A DNA stretch of 64,000 nt from Perkinsus olseni (lineage: Eukaryota > Perkinsozoa > Perkinsida): NCBI GenBank assembly GCA_013115125.1, contig JABANN010000109.1, positions 1 to 64,000 of the forward strand, in the 5' to 3' direction. Made by a program: the position numbers and the translations under genes. Below the pieces are notes generated by a model that worked only from the letters and a program-made list of their open reading frames with translations, did no database searches and had not been told where the DNA came from. Shown here piece after piece: positions 12,901 to 30,484 of this stretch (its first letter is position 1; the number at the start of each line of letters is the position of its first letter).

Positions 12901-14539
12901 TTCATGATGTCTTCAGGTTGGTCCTCGGCCTGCTCAAGAGCGATGTCTTTAGTGCTGCTGGTGATATAACTCGGGACATGAGGGCGTATGAGGCCCATAG
13001 GTAATACTAGAAACAGTAGGAATAGTAGTGATAGCTCGCGCAATGGTATAAATTTGCCGTTGTTCGAGGCGCTCACGTTCTCTGATGGTTATAAGTGCTT
13101 GTGAACGGACTGACTAAGTAGCCGTACGGTGGTAGCTGCCGATGCACGGTGGCATGTGACGTTGACCACTGATCTCAGGTTCGAGTCTCTCCCAATCACT
13201 CTGGCAGATGCACTAGCTAGTCCAAGGATGTTCGCGGTAAGCATTCGCTTCGTCGTTTCGCCTCACCAGATGACCTTGTCTGCTACTACTATCATTCTGA
13301 CGGGCGTTACTGGTTGGTCCGGATAACGGCACGTTACTCAGGTGCATAACCTAGCTGGCACGCCTGCTGGCTACCCCATCAAGGGTGATGAGAGTGAACG
13401 GATCGAACTGCCAGAGGAGGTGAGCGATAGCCGAAGGAAGGCTTGAGAATGCGCAAGATGGAGCAAGATAGCAAGATTGTTCCTCATTACCCAAGTCGTG
13501 GATCACTTTTGTTAATGGGAGTTACCGTTCTCAGATTCATCCACTATCTGCACAGTCCATGTCCGCTGATGGAGCTTTCATTATCGAAGACGGAGAGAAC
13601 ATCTTCCTGTGGTAGTACTTGTGAATGCGTCCATACCACACCTTCCGCTTCTCATCGTGCGATTCCAACGTGGGTCCTTGTTAGGCTGGGGCAAGGCGTA
13701 TCAGGTCAATTTTTGAATGGAGTATTCGGTGTTGGATCTCTCGTGGAGATCTCCACTGAGCTAGGCTCCGGAGCCATCGTCAGCACCGGTGATGATAATT
13801 GTAATGGTTCTGGCGAGAGGCTCCCAGGTTGTGATCATGCTCGTTTGGCAGCTGTCCGACTAACGAACATAATAGACCAACTTAGAAGGGACCGTCGTCA
13901 CTACATGCCGCTGGTCATTCTACCGCAAGGACATCCACAGGAGAACAAGTGGGCTGCCTGACGGGCTCCCGTTCTAGTCCAGCGTGCTGCCCCTCAGGTT
14001 CTTCGAGAGGCTAGTAGCGGACAGAACAGCGGGCACCCAAATATCGTACGAAGAGTTCGTGCAGAGGCTAGGGGTACGTCGGGAAGGGAGGTGGTCTGAG
14101 CTTGTCTCCACTTCGTTGCTTCAGCTCCGCGGCCAGACTGTGCCGGTTGGAACTGCGGCTGCGATGGGAGGCTTCCCTCAGCAACAGATGAATAGCCCTC
14201 CGGCGATGCCTAGTCAGCAGCAGCATCCTCCATCCGCTGGTGGGAGGAACACACCAATGGCCGCCATGGGTACGTGCTTGGCGCTCCTGAGTTGTTGTTG
14301 TATTTTTCCTTGTCAGCTCCCCCCACACTTGCTGGTAAGACGGGCATGGCTCATGGAGGGCCTCCCCCGCCGCCACCCATGATGGCAGGCACCCAAGGGA
14401 GCAACTACGGCTATCAGCAACAGGTGAATAGTCGTACTTTGTAGACGACCTGGACGTCGTCTATCAGGCGCCGCCGCCTCCCCCGGCCATGGGAAACAAC
14501 TACTCTCATCCCCCTACCAACCAGGCCTATAGACAGTAG
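9914..14539 (+). CDS. SEC24: COPII coat cargo adaptor Sec24, copy A
   Basis: Sec24 pairs with Sec23 in the inner COPII coat at ER exit sites and selects cargo. From ATG 9914 the first exons give a Pro/Gln-rich N-terminus (MSYYQSPFGQNTPAG). Then come the core entry (CDPALNARPEFLRGSFSVMP), the zinc-finger exon with CARC and CNLC (~10750-10900, CRTYLNPFA), the trunk (RPPVPPVYVFCFEK, DVDDPFLPKPMDSLLVNVF), the beta/helical part (LAPLAKYTGGDMRYYPLF), and the gelsolin-like end (IFLW/LGQGVSGQFLNGVFG, IIDQLRRDRRHYMPLVILPQ). A Pro/Gln-rich tail after the gelsolin domain ends at TAG 14537-14539. At least 15 introns are used. A paralogue follows 430 bp downstream on the same strand. One intron (11945-12006) carries a tRNA-like segment. 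Confidence 0.9.
11945..12006 (-). other. Intron with antisense tRNA-like 3' half (B box)
   Basis: A 62-nt intron of Sec24 copy A between LHM and DLASLAPLAKY. Its reverse strand reads like the 3' half of a tRNA: CCAGAGGTCACGG, then GGTTCGATCCCC (a full match to the pol III B-box consensus GGTTCGANNCC), then an acceptor-like ACACCCCGCA. The tRNA-like 3' end lies 4-5 nt inside the 5' splice site. The T stem pairs at only three positions, so it is degenerate. Confidence 0.6.
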
Positions 14540-14968
14540 TGCGATTTATAGCTTACACGACTGTGGCTGAAGATTAGCCGAGCTTGCTGGTGCTGGTAGT
14601 AGTAGCAGTAGCTGATTGACGAGCATCACTGGGCGCCTGTACCCTTTACCAACGAAGAGTATACTTGTTCCTTCTCCTCCCGTCTTGGGTCCTGTTCTCT
14701 ATGCCTTCCGCAGTCACCACCTACCAGTGCACTGCCTTGCAGCAGTACTGTAGAATGGCGGCTCAGCATTGTTCTGGTTTCGGCGTGTCCGGCTGTTTTC
14801 TGAGTTCAGTGGTCCAGCGTAATCGAGGGTTGGGGCTAGCGCTCTCAACTGAATGGGGGGGGGGAGGGGTGCTTGTCGATATCACTGGGAGGAGCTCCAA
14901 CGGTGGGGTTGCTGTGATAGTACTATGCGGGAGTAACGTGGCAGTCGCTTTTCCGGGTTGACTTCGTC
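14540..14968. promoter_or_regulatory. Spacer between the two Sec24 genes
   Basis: 429 bp with no supportable exon. It must contain the 3' end of Sec24 copy A and the promoter of copy B. It holds a G run at 14856-14864 and short CTG/GTAGTAG repeats near 14590-14610. No TATA-like or other core promoter motif stands out. Confidence 0.3.
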
Positions 14969-17900
14969 ATGCAACCCCAACAGCAGCCGGGTTACAGCAG
15001 CAGCCCGTTCGGGATGGCTCCTCCCCACCAGCAACAAGCTGGAGCGCCACAGACGAGCCCTTTCGGACCCGGCGGTAGTACTGAAGGGATCTTTGCTGGT
15101 GTCGCTAGGCGGGAGGATAGCCGTCTTGGGTGCCTTGAACGCAGACCGTGTACATTCGTCCTACTACAAGGTCCGACGATGGCGAATGGTCATCCCCCAG
15201 GAGGCATGAGTGGCGTTATGACCCCACCACCACCTCCCGCTATGGCAGGGGGGGCGATGCAGTCGGCTACACCGCCGCCACCCCCAGCAGCAGCTACTGG
15301 GGGCCAGCAGCAGTTCGGCATGCCCCCTCAGGGAGGGCCAGGGGTAATACTGGGATGGTCTCGCATAGAAGCAAGGCCTAGGGCAATAGTGCATCTATTA
15401 TTATGTAGATGGTCCAACCTCCATCAGTAGGAGGGGTACCGCCGCCATCTGGACCAGCAGGAGGGTATGGCCAGCAGGGGGTGAGCACCGTCGGAACTGT
15501 GCGTGTGGTGTTGCTGAATTCCATCTGTCTTCAGTCCGGATCATTCATGAACCACAGTGGGCCTCCGGTGCCTGCTGCATTCGGGGGTCAGTCGGACTTC
15601 GCCAGTCACCAGGGATCGAACTTGCCTCCTCAGCCGAGTACTAGTAGCATTGGAATAGCGTGTGGACAGTCTCCGTCCTCTTCAGACCAGCTGCTCAGTG
15701 GCGGTTTCGGTGGAGCCCAGACGGAAGCCAGAGATGAGCAGCGGGTAGGGGTACAGCGGAGACGATAGTTTGCTGAGAAACGTGTGCTGCTGCCAGATGG
15801 CTGACTCTGCCGAATTCTCATCGCCCCCTCACTTCGTTCGGTGCAGCGTATCCAAGTTCCCCAACTCCGTCAGTGTGCGGTCCAAGACGAAGATGCCCAT
15901 AGGTAGTATAACGACCCTCATCGCCGATCAGGATGCTAATGGATGGTTTGTGGCATGCAATTTTAGACAAATAAGTCTAGATCCCCTGCGAATCTTTGGG
16001 TTGCCTTACGCTCTTTCTCTCGCGGCACTTGATGCAAGACATCATCAGGTATGTACTTCCAGCCCTTGGCTCCGGTCCCGGCTGGCTGCCCAGAAGTCCC
16101 CACAGTCAACTTCAACGCTGTTGGAGTTAGCACTGTCGTTCGATGCAAGAGATGCAGATCGTGGGCAGCGGGGGGCTTCTGTTGTTGACTTCTCGTATTC
16201 TCCGACCGTGGGGTTCGCGGGCTTCGGTACTTCCGAGGGCTGATAGCGTCAGCTCTCGGGGATCCCGGATCGTTAGCGCTATCAATCTGATAGCGTCTGG
16301 ACGTTTTCGTGGATTTTATGAAGTTTTTCTTGTCTCGACTGGACTGAAAATTTCAGTCTGAAATTGTACTTCGTCATGGTCAGGTATATCAACCCTTTTG
16401 TGATCTGGGACCAGAATGGTCGTAAGTGGCAGTGCAACATGTGCGGTTATGTTGGGGATACACCGCAGACGTACTACCAGTTGAAACTACTCCGGCACAG
16501 GGTCCTGCGGCGCAGGTACTACTGCCACTTGGACGACACAATGCGGCGTGCGGACCGGTACGAGAGACCTGAACTTGTCAACGGAACTGTTGATTTTATA
16601 GCCCCTGCGGAATACATGGTAGTACCTCGAGGGGCTGGTCTTGTGCGATGTTCCGATGGAGACGGGAGGCAGGTAGCGACATTCATCTCCTCTCAGGTGC
16701 GCCCTCCACAGCCACCGGTTTTCATGTTTCTGCTGGAGTCAACGTAGGCTTGGCATGGGTGGGGATTTTCGAGGGGCATACCGCACTTCGCAGATATCAA
16801 GCTGTAGCTTCGGGGGCATTGGCGACCGCTACTGCCGCTATCAAGGAGCTGATCGAGGGTCAGAGTTTTCCTGGTGGAGAGAGGGCCCTCGTGGGAATCA
16901 TGACATACGACTCTTCGGTACGATGCCGGGTGCAGGGATCGAACCTGCGCGGAGTTGATCTTTTCAGATTCATTTTTACAATCTGAACTCGAGGCTGTCG
17001 CAGCCTCAGATGCTTGTTGTGTCGGACTTGGAGGATCCCTTCCTCCCTCTACCCGACGACATTTTGGTGCCGGTAATTCTATCCCCCGCTAGTACGTGTG
17101 GCGAGCACGCTTCGAGCTCAGGCGCAGGAATGCGGGACACAGCTATCCCAGTTGCTAACGAACTTGCCGGAAATGTTCCAGCAGTCTCGGTAAGAGCCAC
17201 GATGGTCCCGCGTGATTCAACAGCAGCCGGCACTGTCAAGGTCGAACGAGTCCTGTCTGGCAGCGGCAGTGAAGGCAGCGTGGATGGCCATGAAGCATGT
17301 CGGCGGAAAGCTCATCATCTGCGCCAGTAGGCCTCTGCTCGGTGGACCCTCCCTTGATGATGCTGGATTGGCAAGGTACGATACCCTCTGTGGGACCGAG
17401 TGCGCTGAAGTCAACGAAGGAGAACCTGAGGCTGCTCAACACGGATCGGGAGATCGAGATGCTCAAGCCTACCGTCGAGGGGTAGTAGTGGCAGTCGCCT
17501 TGTGGGGCAGTGGAAGTTTGGTACGGTGGGCACTGCTAGATACAAGGAGCTGGCTGGGGAACTCACCCGGGTTCAAATCACGGCGGAGATGTTTCTCACC
17601 ACGAGCATGTATATGGTAATGCCTTCAAGCCTTTGTGCTTGCATGCACGGTTTCTGCTCAGGATGTTGCCTCGATATCGCCGTTGGCGCGGTACACGGGC
17701 GGCGACATAAGATACTATCCTGGCTTCCGGGCTGACGTTCAAGGTGGTCCCTTCGAGCGTTTGGAATTCTGAGATTTGTCTTCTCTTCAGGGGAGAAGCT
17801 CCGGGCTGAGCTGCAGCACGTCAGCACGCGGGATATGGGCTGGGAGGCGGTCATGCGCGTGCGTGTTAGTAAAGGGTGGAAGATAACCAACTTCTACGGG

Positions 17901-20441
17901 CACATGTTCGTAAGGTGAGCATCACGTCATAGCGCGCTGTTTAACGGGGCGAAGGAGTCCAGTATACGTGGGCCAACTTCTCCGTGTTATCGTTGCTATC
18001 ATGACAGCCCTCTGTGAATCTTGGTCATCTCAGGAGCCGTGACCTCCTTGTTGTCCCTAACTGTCACGAAGATCAGACTTTTTCTATTACACTGGAACCG
18101 GATGCTGATGTAGGAACACAGCGCCGTCCCGCTACCAATGGCCTCCCGTCGAGCTGAGCCATCGTTGTTCGTTCTAGGGCAACTCTGGAGCTGGCGGTGG
18201 AGGTCCAGTAGATCCTTTCGTCTGCGTACAGTGCGCCTTGCTCTTCACGAGCTCTAATGGTGAACGGAGAATACGAGTCCACACAGTTCAGCTGCCTACG
18301 ACCGGCAACATCGATGAGGTACGTCCTTTCGCAGCTGCAGGAGGGTAAGTCGAGCGCAGGTTCTTGACACCACCGATCCAGAGGTTGCCACGGGGCTGAT
18401 GGCATCGCTGGCCTGCGACAAGGCAATGGAGGCCAACAGCAAGCTATCTGATGCTAGGAGTCTGGTGAGCTCTGGTCCACTGTCGGATGATGTTGCCCTC
18501 GAATGCTACGGTTCGTTAGATACAGAATACCATCGCCCAGATAGTCACATCCACGCCGTCTCATATTGAAGCCGTTCGACCTTTGCCGCTCCATGTAGGA
18601 ACGCGAGTCGGACGAGTGTGTTCACTTCGTCGGCCCTTGCAGGTCCTTGGGCTTTTGAAGTCGCCCATGTTCCGAGCGACGAGCGACGTTCCGCCGGATC
18701 AGAGGGTCTACTACTGGACAAGGTGAGTGACGGAATCGGGTCAATTGCCGATCGACTTTGTGTGTATCGCAGGCATGAATCGATCTCGGTGCCTTTACAG
18801 GCTGCACTGTTCTACCCAAGGATGTTCGCAGTTCACCAGCTGTCTGGCGATGAAGGTGAGCCACAACGCTTCTACCATGGATTCCGGAGTCGATGAGGCT
18901 CGGGCCCATCCTAGCCGCCGTTTCGATCGACTGAGCAACTCCCTCCTCGTCCTGAGTGTGATGCATGCCACGGCAGGTACGATAGACCCGAATACCCAAA
19001 GAGTAGTATTACCACCGTCTATCGCTCTGAGTGCTGAGAACATGTCCGGGGTAAGTCTGATACCGCCGCCGACGGTCGTGTTACACAGCTGATAGCTGGA
19101 TTACCCTGTAACGTCATTGTAACCCTTCAGGACGGAGTCTACCTGCAAGAAGATGGAGAGTCCATTATGATGTGGATTGGCAAGGCTGCTTCCCCACAGC
19201 TGCTACACTCGCTCTTCAACATCCCATCCTTGGATCAACTTCGTGTTGAGATGGGGGTAAGATACAAATTCACATTCCTGACGAACCGGGCCCTCTTCAA
19301 CCTGTACGCTTTCTCCCTTGCATGTAGCCGGAAAGTCTGCTCGCTTTTGATTCGTTTCACAGTTCTCTGCTGTCGTGAGTTTTGGTCTTCTCCGGTCCTC
19401 GTGTTGACTGGGAACTACTTCATCTTTCTTTAATTCAGGAGGGATGCCTTGTTAGGGACTCGCCAGATGATACATGTAAGTTGCCAATGAGCCCCGTGCT
19501 GATTCGCCGCGCTCGGACTGATGGTCCCTCTGTCCGATGGTTGTCTCTTACGCTATCGGCTCGTCGTCAGGTCACCGAGTGGTGTCGATCATCGACCAGC
19601 TGAGGCTGGACAGGTCGCCTCCGATGATGCAACTCATCCTGGTACCACAAGGAAACCAGAACGAGGTCCGATTCTTCTCCAACCTGATAGAGGATAAGAC
19701 CATCGGTGAGTGAGGAGAGGCCTACTCCCCTTCCCATGCGTTCAGCGCTTGAGGTCTGTGTGGCGTTGTAACCATACAGAAATACGAGCGTCTGGGGTCC
19801 CACTGTTTTCTTGCTTGCATCAGGTATGCAGATGAGCTATCAAGAGTTCCTTCATCGCATCGGCGGAGCCAACCAGCCCAGAGGTATGAGCTGGCCGTCC
19901 TGGCAGTCCGATTCCCCCCTCCTGCTTCGCATCGTTGAGCTCGTTCGTGCGTGTCGGATGGAATATGCCTTATAATGCCGAATGAGTTTGACCCCATCTA
20001 AGTTGCTGATGGGCTCCCTTTGAGCACTACCTATGAGCATCGCTTTTTTGAACAGGCCCCATTTTCGCAGAAGTTCCTGCTCGTGCTGCTGCAGGCACCC
20101 CTCAGAACTCGGGTCTAGCTCCGCAGGCTATGATGCCCGGTGGGCCGCAGATGCCTGTACCTCAAGGGGGAGCGCCATTACCTCCTCCGCCGGCTGGAAT
20201 GTACGGCTCTGAGCAACATAAGAACCCGCAGATGCCGACAATGCCGCCAATGGGGCAAGCGCCTCCTCCACCGATGAGCAGTCATGTGCCCAGCGGTCCA
20301 CCACCGATGGGCCAACCGCCGATGAACCAACCGCCGATGAACCAACCGCCGATGGGCCAGCCGCCTATGGGCCAACCGCCGATGGGCCAGCCGCCGATGG
20401 GCCAGCCGCCTATGGGACCGCCACCTATGGGAAATACGTAG
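14969..20441 (+). CDS. SEC24: COPII coat cargo adaptor Sec24, copy B
   Basis: Second Sec24 paralogue. ATG 14969 opens a Pro/Gln-rich N-terminus ([19 protein letters not shown]). Next come [18 protein letters not shown] and [15 protein letters not shown], then the zinc finger with CKRC...CNMC ([13 protein letters not shown], ~16120-16460). The trunk includes [26 protein letters not shown] and [15 protein letters not shown]. Further on are [52 protein letters not shown], and the gelsolin-like segment ([39 protein letters not shown]). After that domain sits an unusual Pro/Met tail of MGQPP repeats up to TAG 20439-20441. About 20 introns were read, mostly 36-65 nt. Splicing between MFQQS and [14 protein letters not shown] uses a 51-nt intron. 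Sec24 proteins normally carry the low-complexity region at the N-terminus only; here both ends have one, as in copy A. Confidence 0.9.
16918..16967 (-). other. Intron with antisense tRNA-like T arm and acceptor
   Basis: A 50-nt intron of Sec24 copy B (between MTYDSS and IHFYNLNS). Its reverse strand reads GCAGG-TTCGATC-CCTGC, a perfect 5-bp T stem with the canonical 7-nt T loop. This is followed by ACCCGGC and A, which sit where an acceptor 3' strand and discriminator base would. The tRNA-like 3' end is again 5-6 nt inside the donor site, as in the copy A intron at 11945-12006. Confidence 0.7.
20300..20435 (+). repeat. 15-bp tandem repeat encoding MGQPP
   Basis: About nine units of a 15-bp repeat (consensus CCGATGGGCCAACCG) at the 3' end of Sec24 copy B. 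They encode [10 protein letters not shown] pentapeptides directly before the stop. Units differ by silent C/T and by G-to-AA (Gly to Asn) changes, so the array has expanded and drifted. It is probably polymorphic in length. Confidence 0.85.
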
Positions 20442-22393
20442 GCCGATAGACTTGATGTCGTCTGTTCCCATTGTGCTATTGGTCAGGTATCGATGATGGA
20501 ACGACCTACTGGCTGTCCAGCATTGTTTTCTTGCCAGTACATAGTTCTGTGGATCTGGCACGTTTTTTGCTGAGGATGTTTAAAGCGGTGACATATTATA
20601 ACCTTTGCAGTAGATGATATAGCCTGTGCTGAGTTGCGAGGGTCCTTGGTATGTGGTCTAGAGGCGAAAAACTCAGTAGCATGTCTTCTGATGTAACGAC
20701 TAACGATCGTCTAGCGTCTATTTGGCTCGCCCGTTGCATCTATCATCGTCTTGCCAGTCAGCTTTCTGAGTCGCGCGACAGGCGCTGACGCTGGTCGCGC
20801 CCTGTGGCCCGACTGGCCGACCTGGCATGAGGTGGGCAGCCTGTACTTACGTGCAGTAGTCTCCGGGCGGTCTGCAGCCCGGTACTACAGCCTGGGCCCC
20901 ACCCAGGTTCCCCGCATATCGCTGATATATGGCGTCGTTGACACTTGCTTCGGGGATTATATTGTGTGGCAGTTACATCATCCGGATGTGCCGCGCAACT
21001 TTGGGTAGCAGGTAACGCGCATAAGTTATTAGGGACAAGCTCGCGAGAGCTTATGCAGGTGAGTCGGAGTGCGCCGAATTCCCTATAATGTTGGCGTGTA
21101 CAAGCTGTGCCACACAGGACTTCTCCGGCGGTCACTCTTGTGGCGGATTCTTGTACGGTCCCCATGCAAGAATGACATTCACCCTGATCTGCGGAGGATG
21201 GAAGTAGGCCACCGGACTAATTAACTTTGAAGGCTAGGATACACTAGAGAAGGGTACATGACGAGTCCTATTTCATCTGGTCGTCCAACCAAGCTCAACT
21301 GAGCGTTGGACGTTAAATATCATCACCAACAACAACCCTGATCTGTTTATCCGTTTCTGTGTTGTTAACGATGATCTGCATTCCCTGCTATGATACTTCA
21401 ACGATGTCCGAGAAGACGGAAACTTTGCTTCGCAAGGGGGGCCTTTAAGGGGCGGGTCTACACTTTCGGATGGCTCGGTTATGGATACGTGCGTGCTCGA
21501 GAGGTATCATGGGAGAGTCAAGCCGTGGGATATGAACGAAGACGATGGGGCATCGCCGTTGTCAAGTCTCAGGCTGAGGCTCTCTGCTGAACTCTGCACT
21601 CGCTGGAGGGCTCGAATATGCAGCATGGCACGATACTAGGCTGCGGCCGTGTACTCTTCCAGTCGCTTGCTCTGTGGCGCACTATGTGACGGCTTCGACA
21701 TATTCGCCCCGTGAGATTTCAGAATCCGAAATTCGGAGGTGTTCAAGTCGTCAACTTCAAGGCTAAGGCGGTCACCGCGCAGTAGTTCATAACAATGACG
21801 ACGCTGACCGTCGTGTAAGCGTTGGACGGTTATAATGTTGTGAAAGAGGCTCGCCGAGGGAACCGTCCCAACGCCGCGTTCCCATGGTGGAACAACTTTG
21901 GTTTTATGGGATGTTCCGTATTCCTTAATTGTAGTTGTGCTGCCCCGTGACAGCCCGCTGAGCGAGCCAGATTCTGGCTGCCAGAAGCGCGAGTCAGTGA
22001 AGCGAGTCCTATCAGATATGCAGATTCTGTGCCATAATGCCGCGAAATGATCTCGTATCATGCGCCAATCCTCGGCGGTTCGGGTAATTATCACGGAGTT
22101 TGGAGCAGTTGCAACAAGAAATGCTCTTGGCCCAAGAGTCTTGGGCCTTGAGGGCTGATGATACTGGATTGGTTTTTGAGGAGGTCGATGCACAATGAAT
22201 GATGCATTCGTGTGAGTGTGCGCTAATCTTCTGCTCCACCATTCCTGGTGGAGCTGGAAAAGCTCTCACGTATTGGTGGTATCGGTGGAAGTAAGCGGTT
22301 ATCTCGGGTGTTTCGGCGAGTATATGGCAGGATGCCGTAAGACGGCACGACGTGAGCTCCAGCTCTTCTGAAAGATCTGTAGATTGGAACCGC
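20442..22393. other. Gene-free stretch after Sec24 copy B
   Basis: No exon chain can be supported. The longest frame (185 codons, minus strand, 21636-22193) has no recognisable motif and no splice context. The first ~200 bp are T-rich and look like the 3' UTR of Sec24 copy B. Confidence 0.35.
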
Positions 22394-22609
22394 ATGGACT
22401 CCGTTCGCTCCATCCCCGACATAAGCTTCACCGAGTTTCTTGAACTGATGGAGAAGCCGGAAGCTCCTCAGATCGTGATGTCTTCGTCACGTCTTGGCAG
22501 TGAACGTCTCATTGTCGGCAAGCTCGACGGTCGTCTTTATAGGCTGCGGTTCGCTCTTCTGGGCGGACTCTTGCTCGTCTATGGGTTTAAGTCAACGAGA
22601 GTCATCTGA
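22394..22609 (+). CDS. Possible small membrane protein
   Basis: An open frame from ATG 22394 to TGA 22607-22609 encodes 71 residues: MDSVRSIPDISFTEFLELME, then a likely single membrane segment (LRFALLGGLLLVYGF) near the C-terminus. An in-frame upstream extension to 22352 is Ser-rich. I do not recognise it. The opposite strand is also open over much of this stretch, so coding direction is uncertain. Confidence 0.3.
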   Translation: MDSVRSIPDISFTEFLELMEKPEAPQIVMSSSRLGSERLIVGKLDGRLYRLRFALLGGLLLVYGFKSTRVI

Positions 22610-22624
22610 ATGTATTCAGCTATT

Positions 22625-22744
22625 CAGTGCATAGCACTGTCCTGCCGCCGGCAGGCTGCCGGACACTGCTGCATGGACCAACAGCTGGTTACCAGGACCA
22701 TGACCGGACCAGAAATGGACCAGGACCGGTGCTGGTCACCAGCT
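22625..22744. repeat. Array of three consecutive hairpins
   Basis: Three inverted repeats lie in a row. 22625-22639 is CAGTGC-ATA-GCACTG; 22641-22655 is CCTGCCG-C-CGGCAGG; 22683-22744 has 13-bp arms (AGCTGGTTACCAG against CTGGTCACCAGCT, one mismatch) around a loop full of GGACC words. The first two have perfect arms. No coding signal overlaps. A similar run of three hairpins lies at 40079-40154. Confidence 0.7.
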
Positions 22745-23910
22745 CCGTAGTCACTTTAGGGTGGAGCCTCTAACTGCGATGGAGCTGATGAATTGACAAG
22801 TGCCCGGGCAACGATTTCCTGTTCGACGTGTTTTGTTCTGGCATCGCGTTTGGGTTGTCGACTGTCCTCCTAGAAGTCCGCTCAAATGCGTACCGTGGAG
22901 GAATTGTTTGTTCCTAAGGAAGGAAGAAGGTTGCTCATCCGGTAGGCTCTGTCGATTTCATTCCCCTATCTTTCCATCTGGCCGCGATCGCCTCACTGTA
23001 GCCTTCGGTCTATAGGCACCCTACCTTCCCGGTTCGGAGCGTAGTACTCTGGGCATGACGAGTCTGTGGTGGGTCATCAGAGGCAAGTGAGACGGTAAAA
23101 CGCGGCTCAGCCACCATACTGCATTAGGCGGGGGTAGGTCCGATCACGGGGAGCAAGCTGGTGGCTCGTTGACGATCAGCTCGACGAAGCTGCATCTCGG
23201 GAATATTATTATTCACGATTACAATATTGCAGAATTGCTCGAGGATTCGTCGGGAATCTATATTTTCAGAATATTATTTTGGAAATACTATCCGGTATAG
23301 TGTGAATCGTTCCGGGGCGAATGGTCCACTTTCTTGCTTGGAAATCTGCAACGCATGAGCCCTCTTGTATGATGCTGTATCTCAGTGGGGCAGTCCCGCT
23401 TAGGGGTCTTGGCAACACCCAGTTCGAGCCGAACCGTTGGGCAAATCAGGTTCGCCGCGAATACACCGCGCCCAATGTTCCAAGCTGTTGGGACGTATTT
23501 CAGGCGGGACGCAGGTGACATGCGGCTCTCTCATTTGCAGGTGGCACCCGTCCGGTACGACTCACGGTGCCTTAGGTAGTGGGACACCACATGTTTCAAG
23601 AACGCCTCACGCCAGTCATGGCTGACAGTCCGCAGCTGCGCTATTTTGTTACCTGTTCAATGACGACTTTACACATGTCAAGAGTCGGGTGCGGCTAGGT
23701 CCTAGCCGGTAGAACCTTCGACTTAGAATTCACGTCGAGAAGGCTTCTTTGAGAGCAAGCCACGTGTCCCGGTATGCAAGAAGATGTTGCGTACCGCGCT
23801 CGCTAGAACGCAACTCAGTGGTGTATTTCAAATCGATTAAAGAAACGGTTTGTGGATGTCTGGAGGTGTCGGTGCCGCGAATCGATCCTGGGTCTCCGCA
23901 GTTGTGCAAG
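22745..23910. other. Upstream region of the ISWI gene
   Basis: No supportable exon. 23200-23290 is AT-rich with repeated AATATTATT words. The region presumably holds the promoter and 5' UTR of the ISWI gene; an open frame upstream of ATG 23911 continues to 23749 without a recognisable protein. Confidence 0.3.
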
Positions 23911-30320
<6,410 letters not shown>

Positions 30321-30484
30321 TGCTCTGGCCTTGTCCCCTACCACCGCCGTTCATAGCACGACCGTCTGGTCTCACTGTATAAACCATCTGTTATATTTGC
30401 ACGTTGCACAATTCCTTCAGCGTTTCCTCGCTACGTCTGCGGCAGTGGGTGTTGCGCTGTCAGTAGCACAGGGGCCCTCCGCAG

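Noticed and set aside
11020-13190. GGTTCGA matches near 11022 and 13178 as further tRNA-like introns
   Set aside because: In both cases CAG is the intron end and GTTCGA begins the next exon (VRPPVPP and FESLPITLADA), so the match is coding coincidence.
21636-22193. 185-codon minus-strand frame as a gene
   Set aside because: No motif, no splice context, and biased composition; the opposite strand is partly open too.
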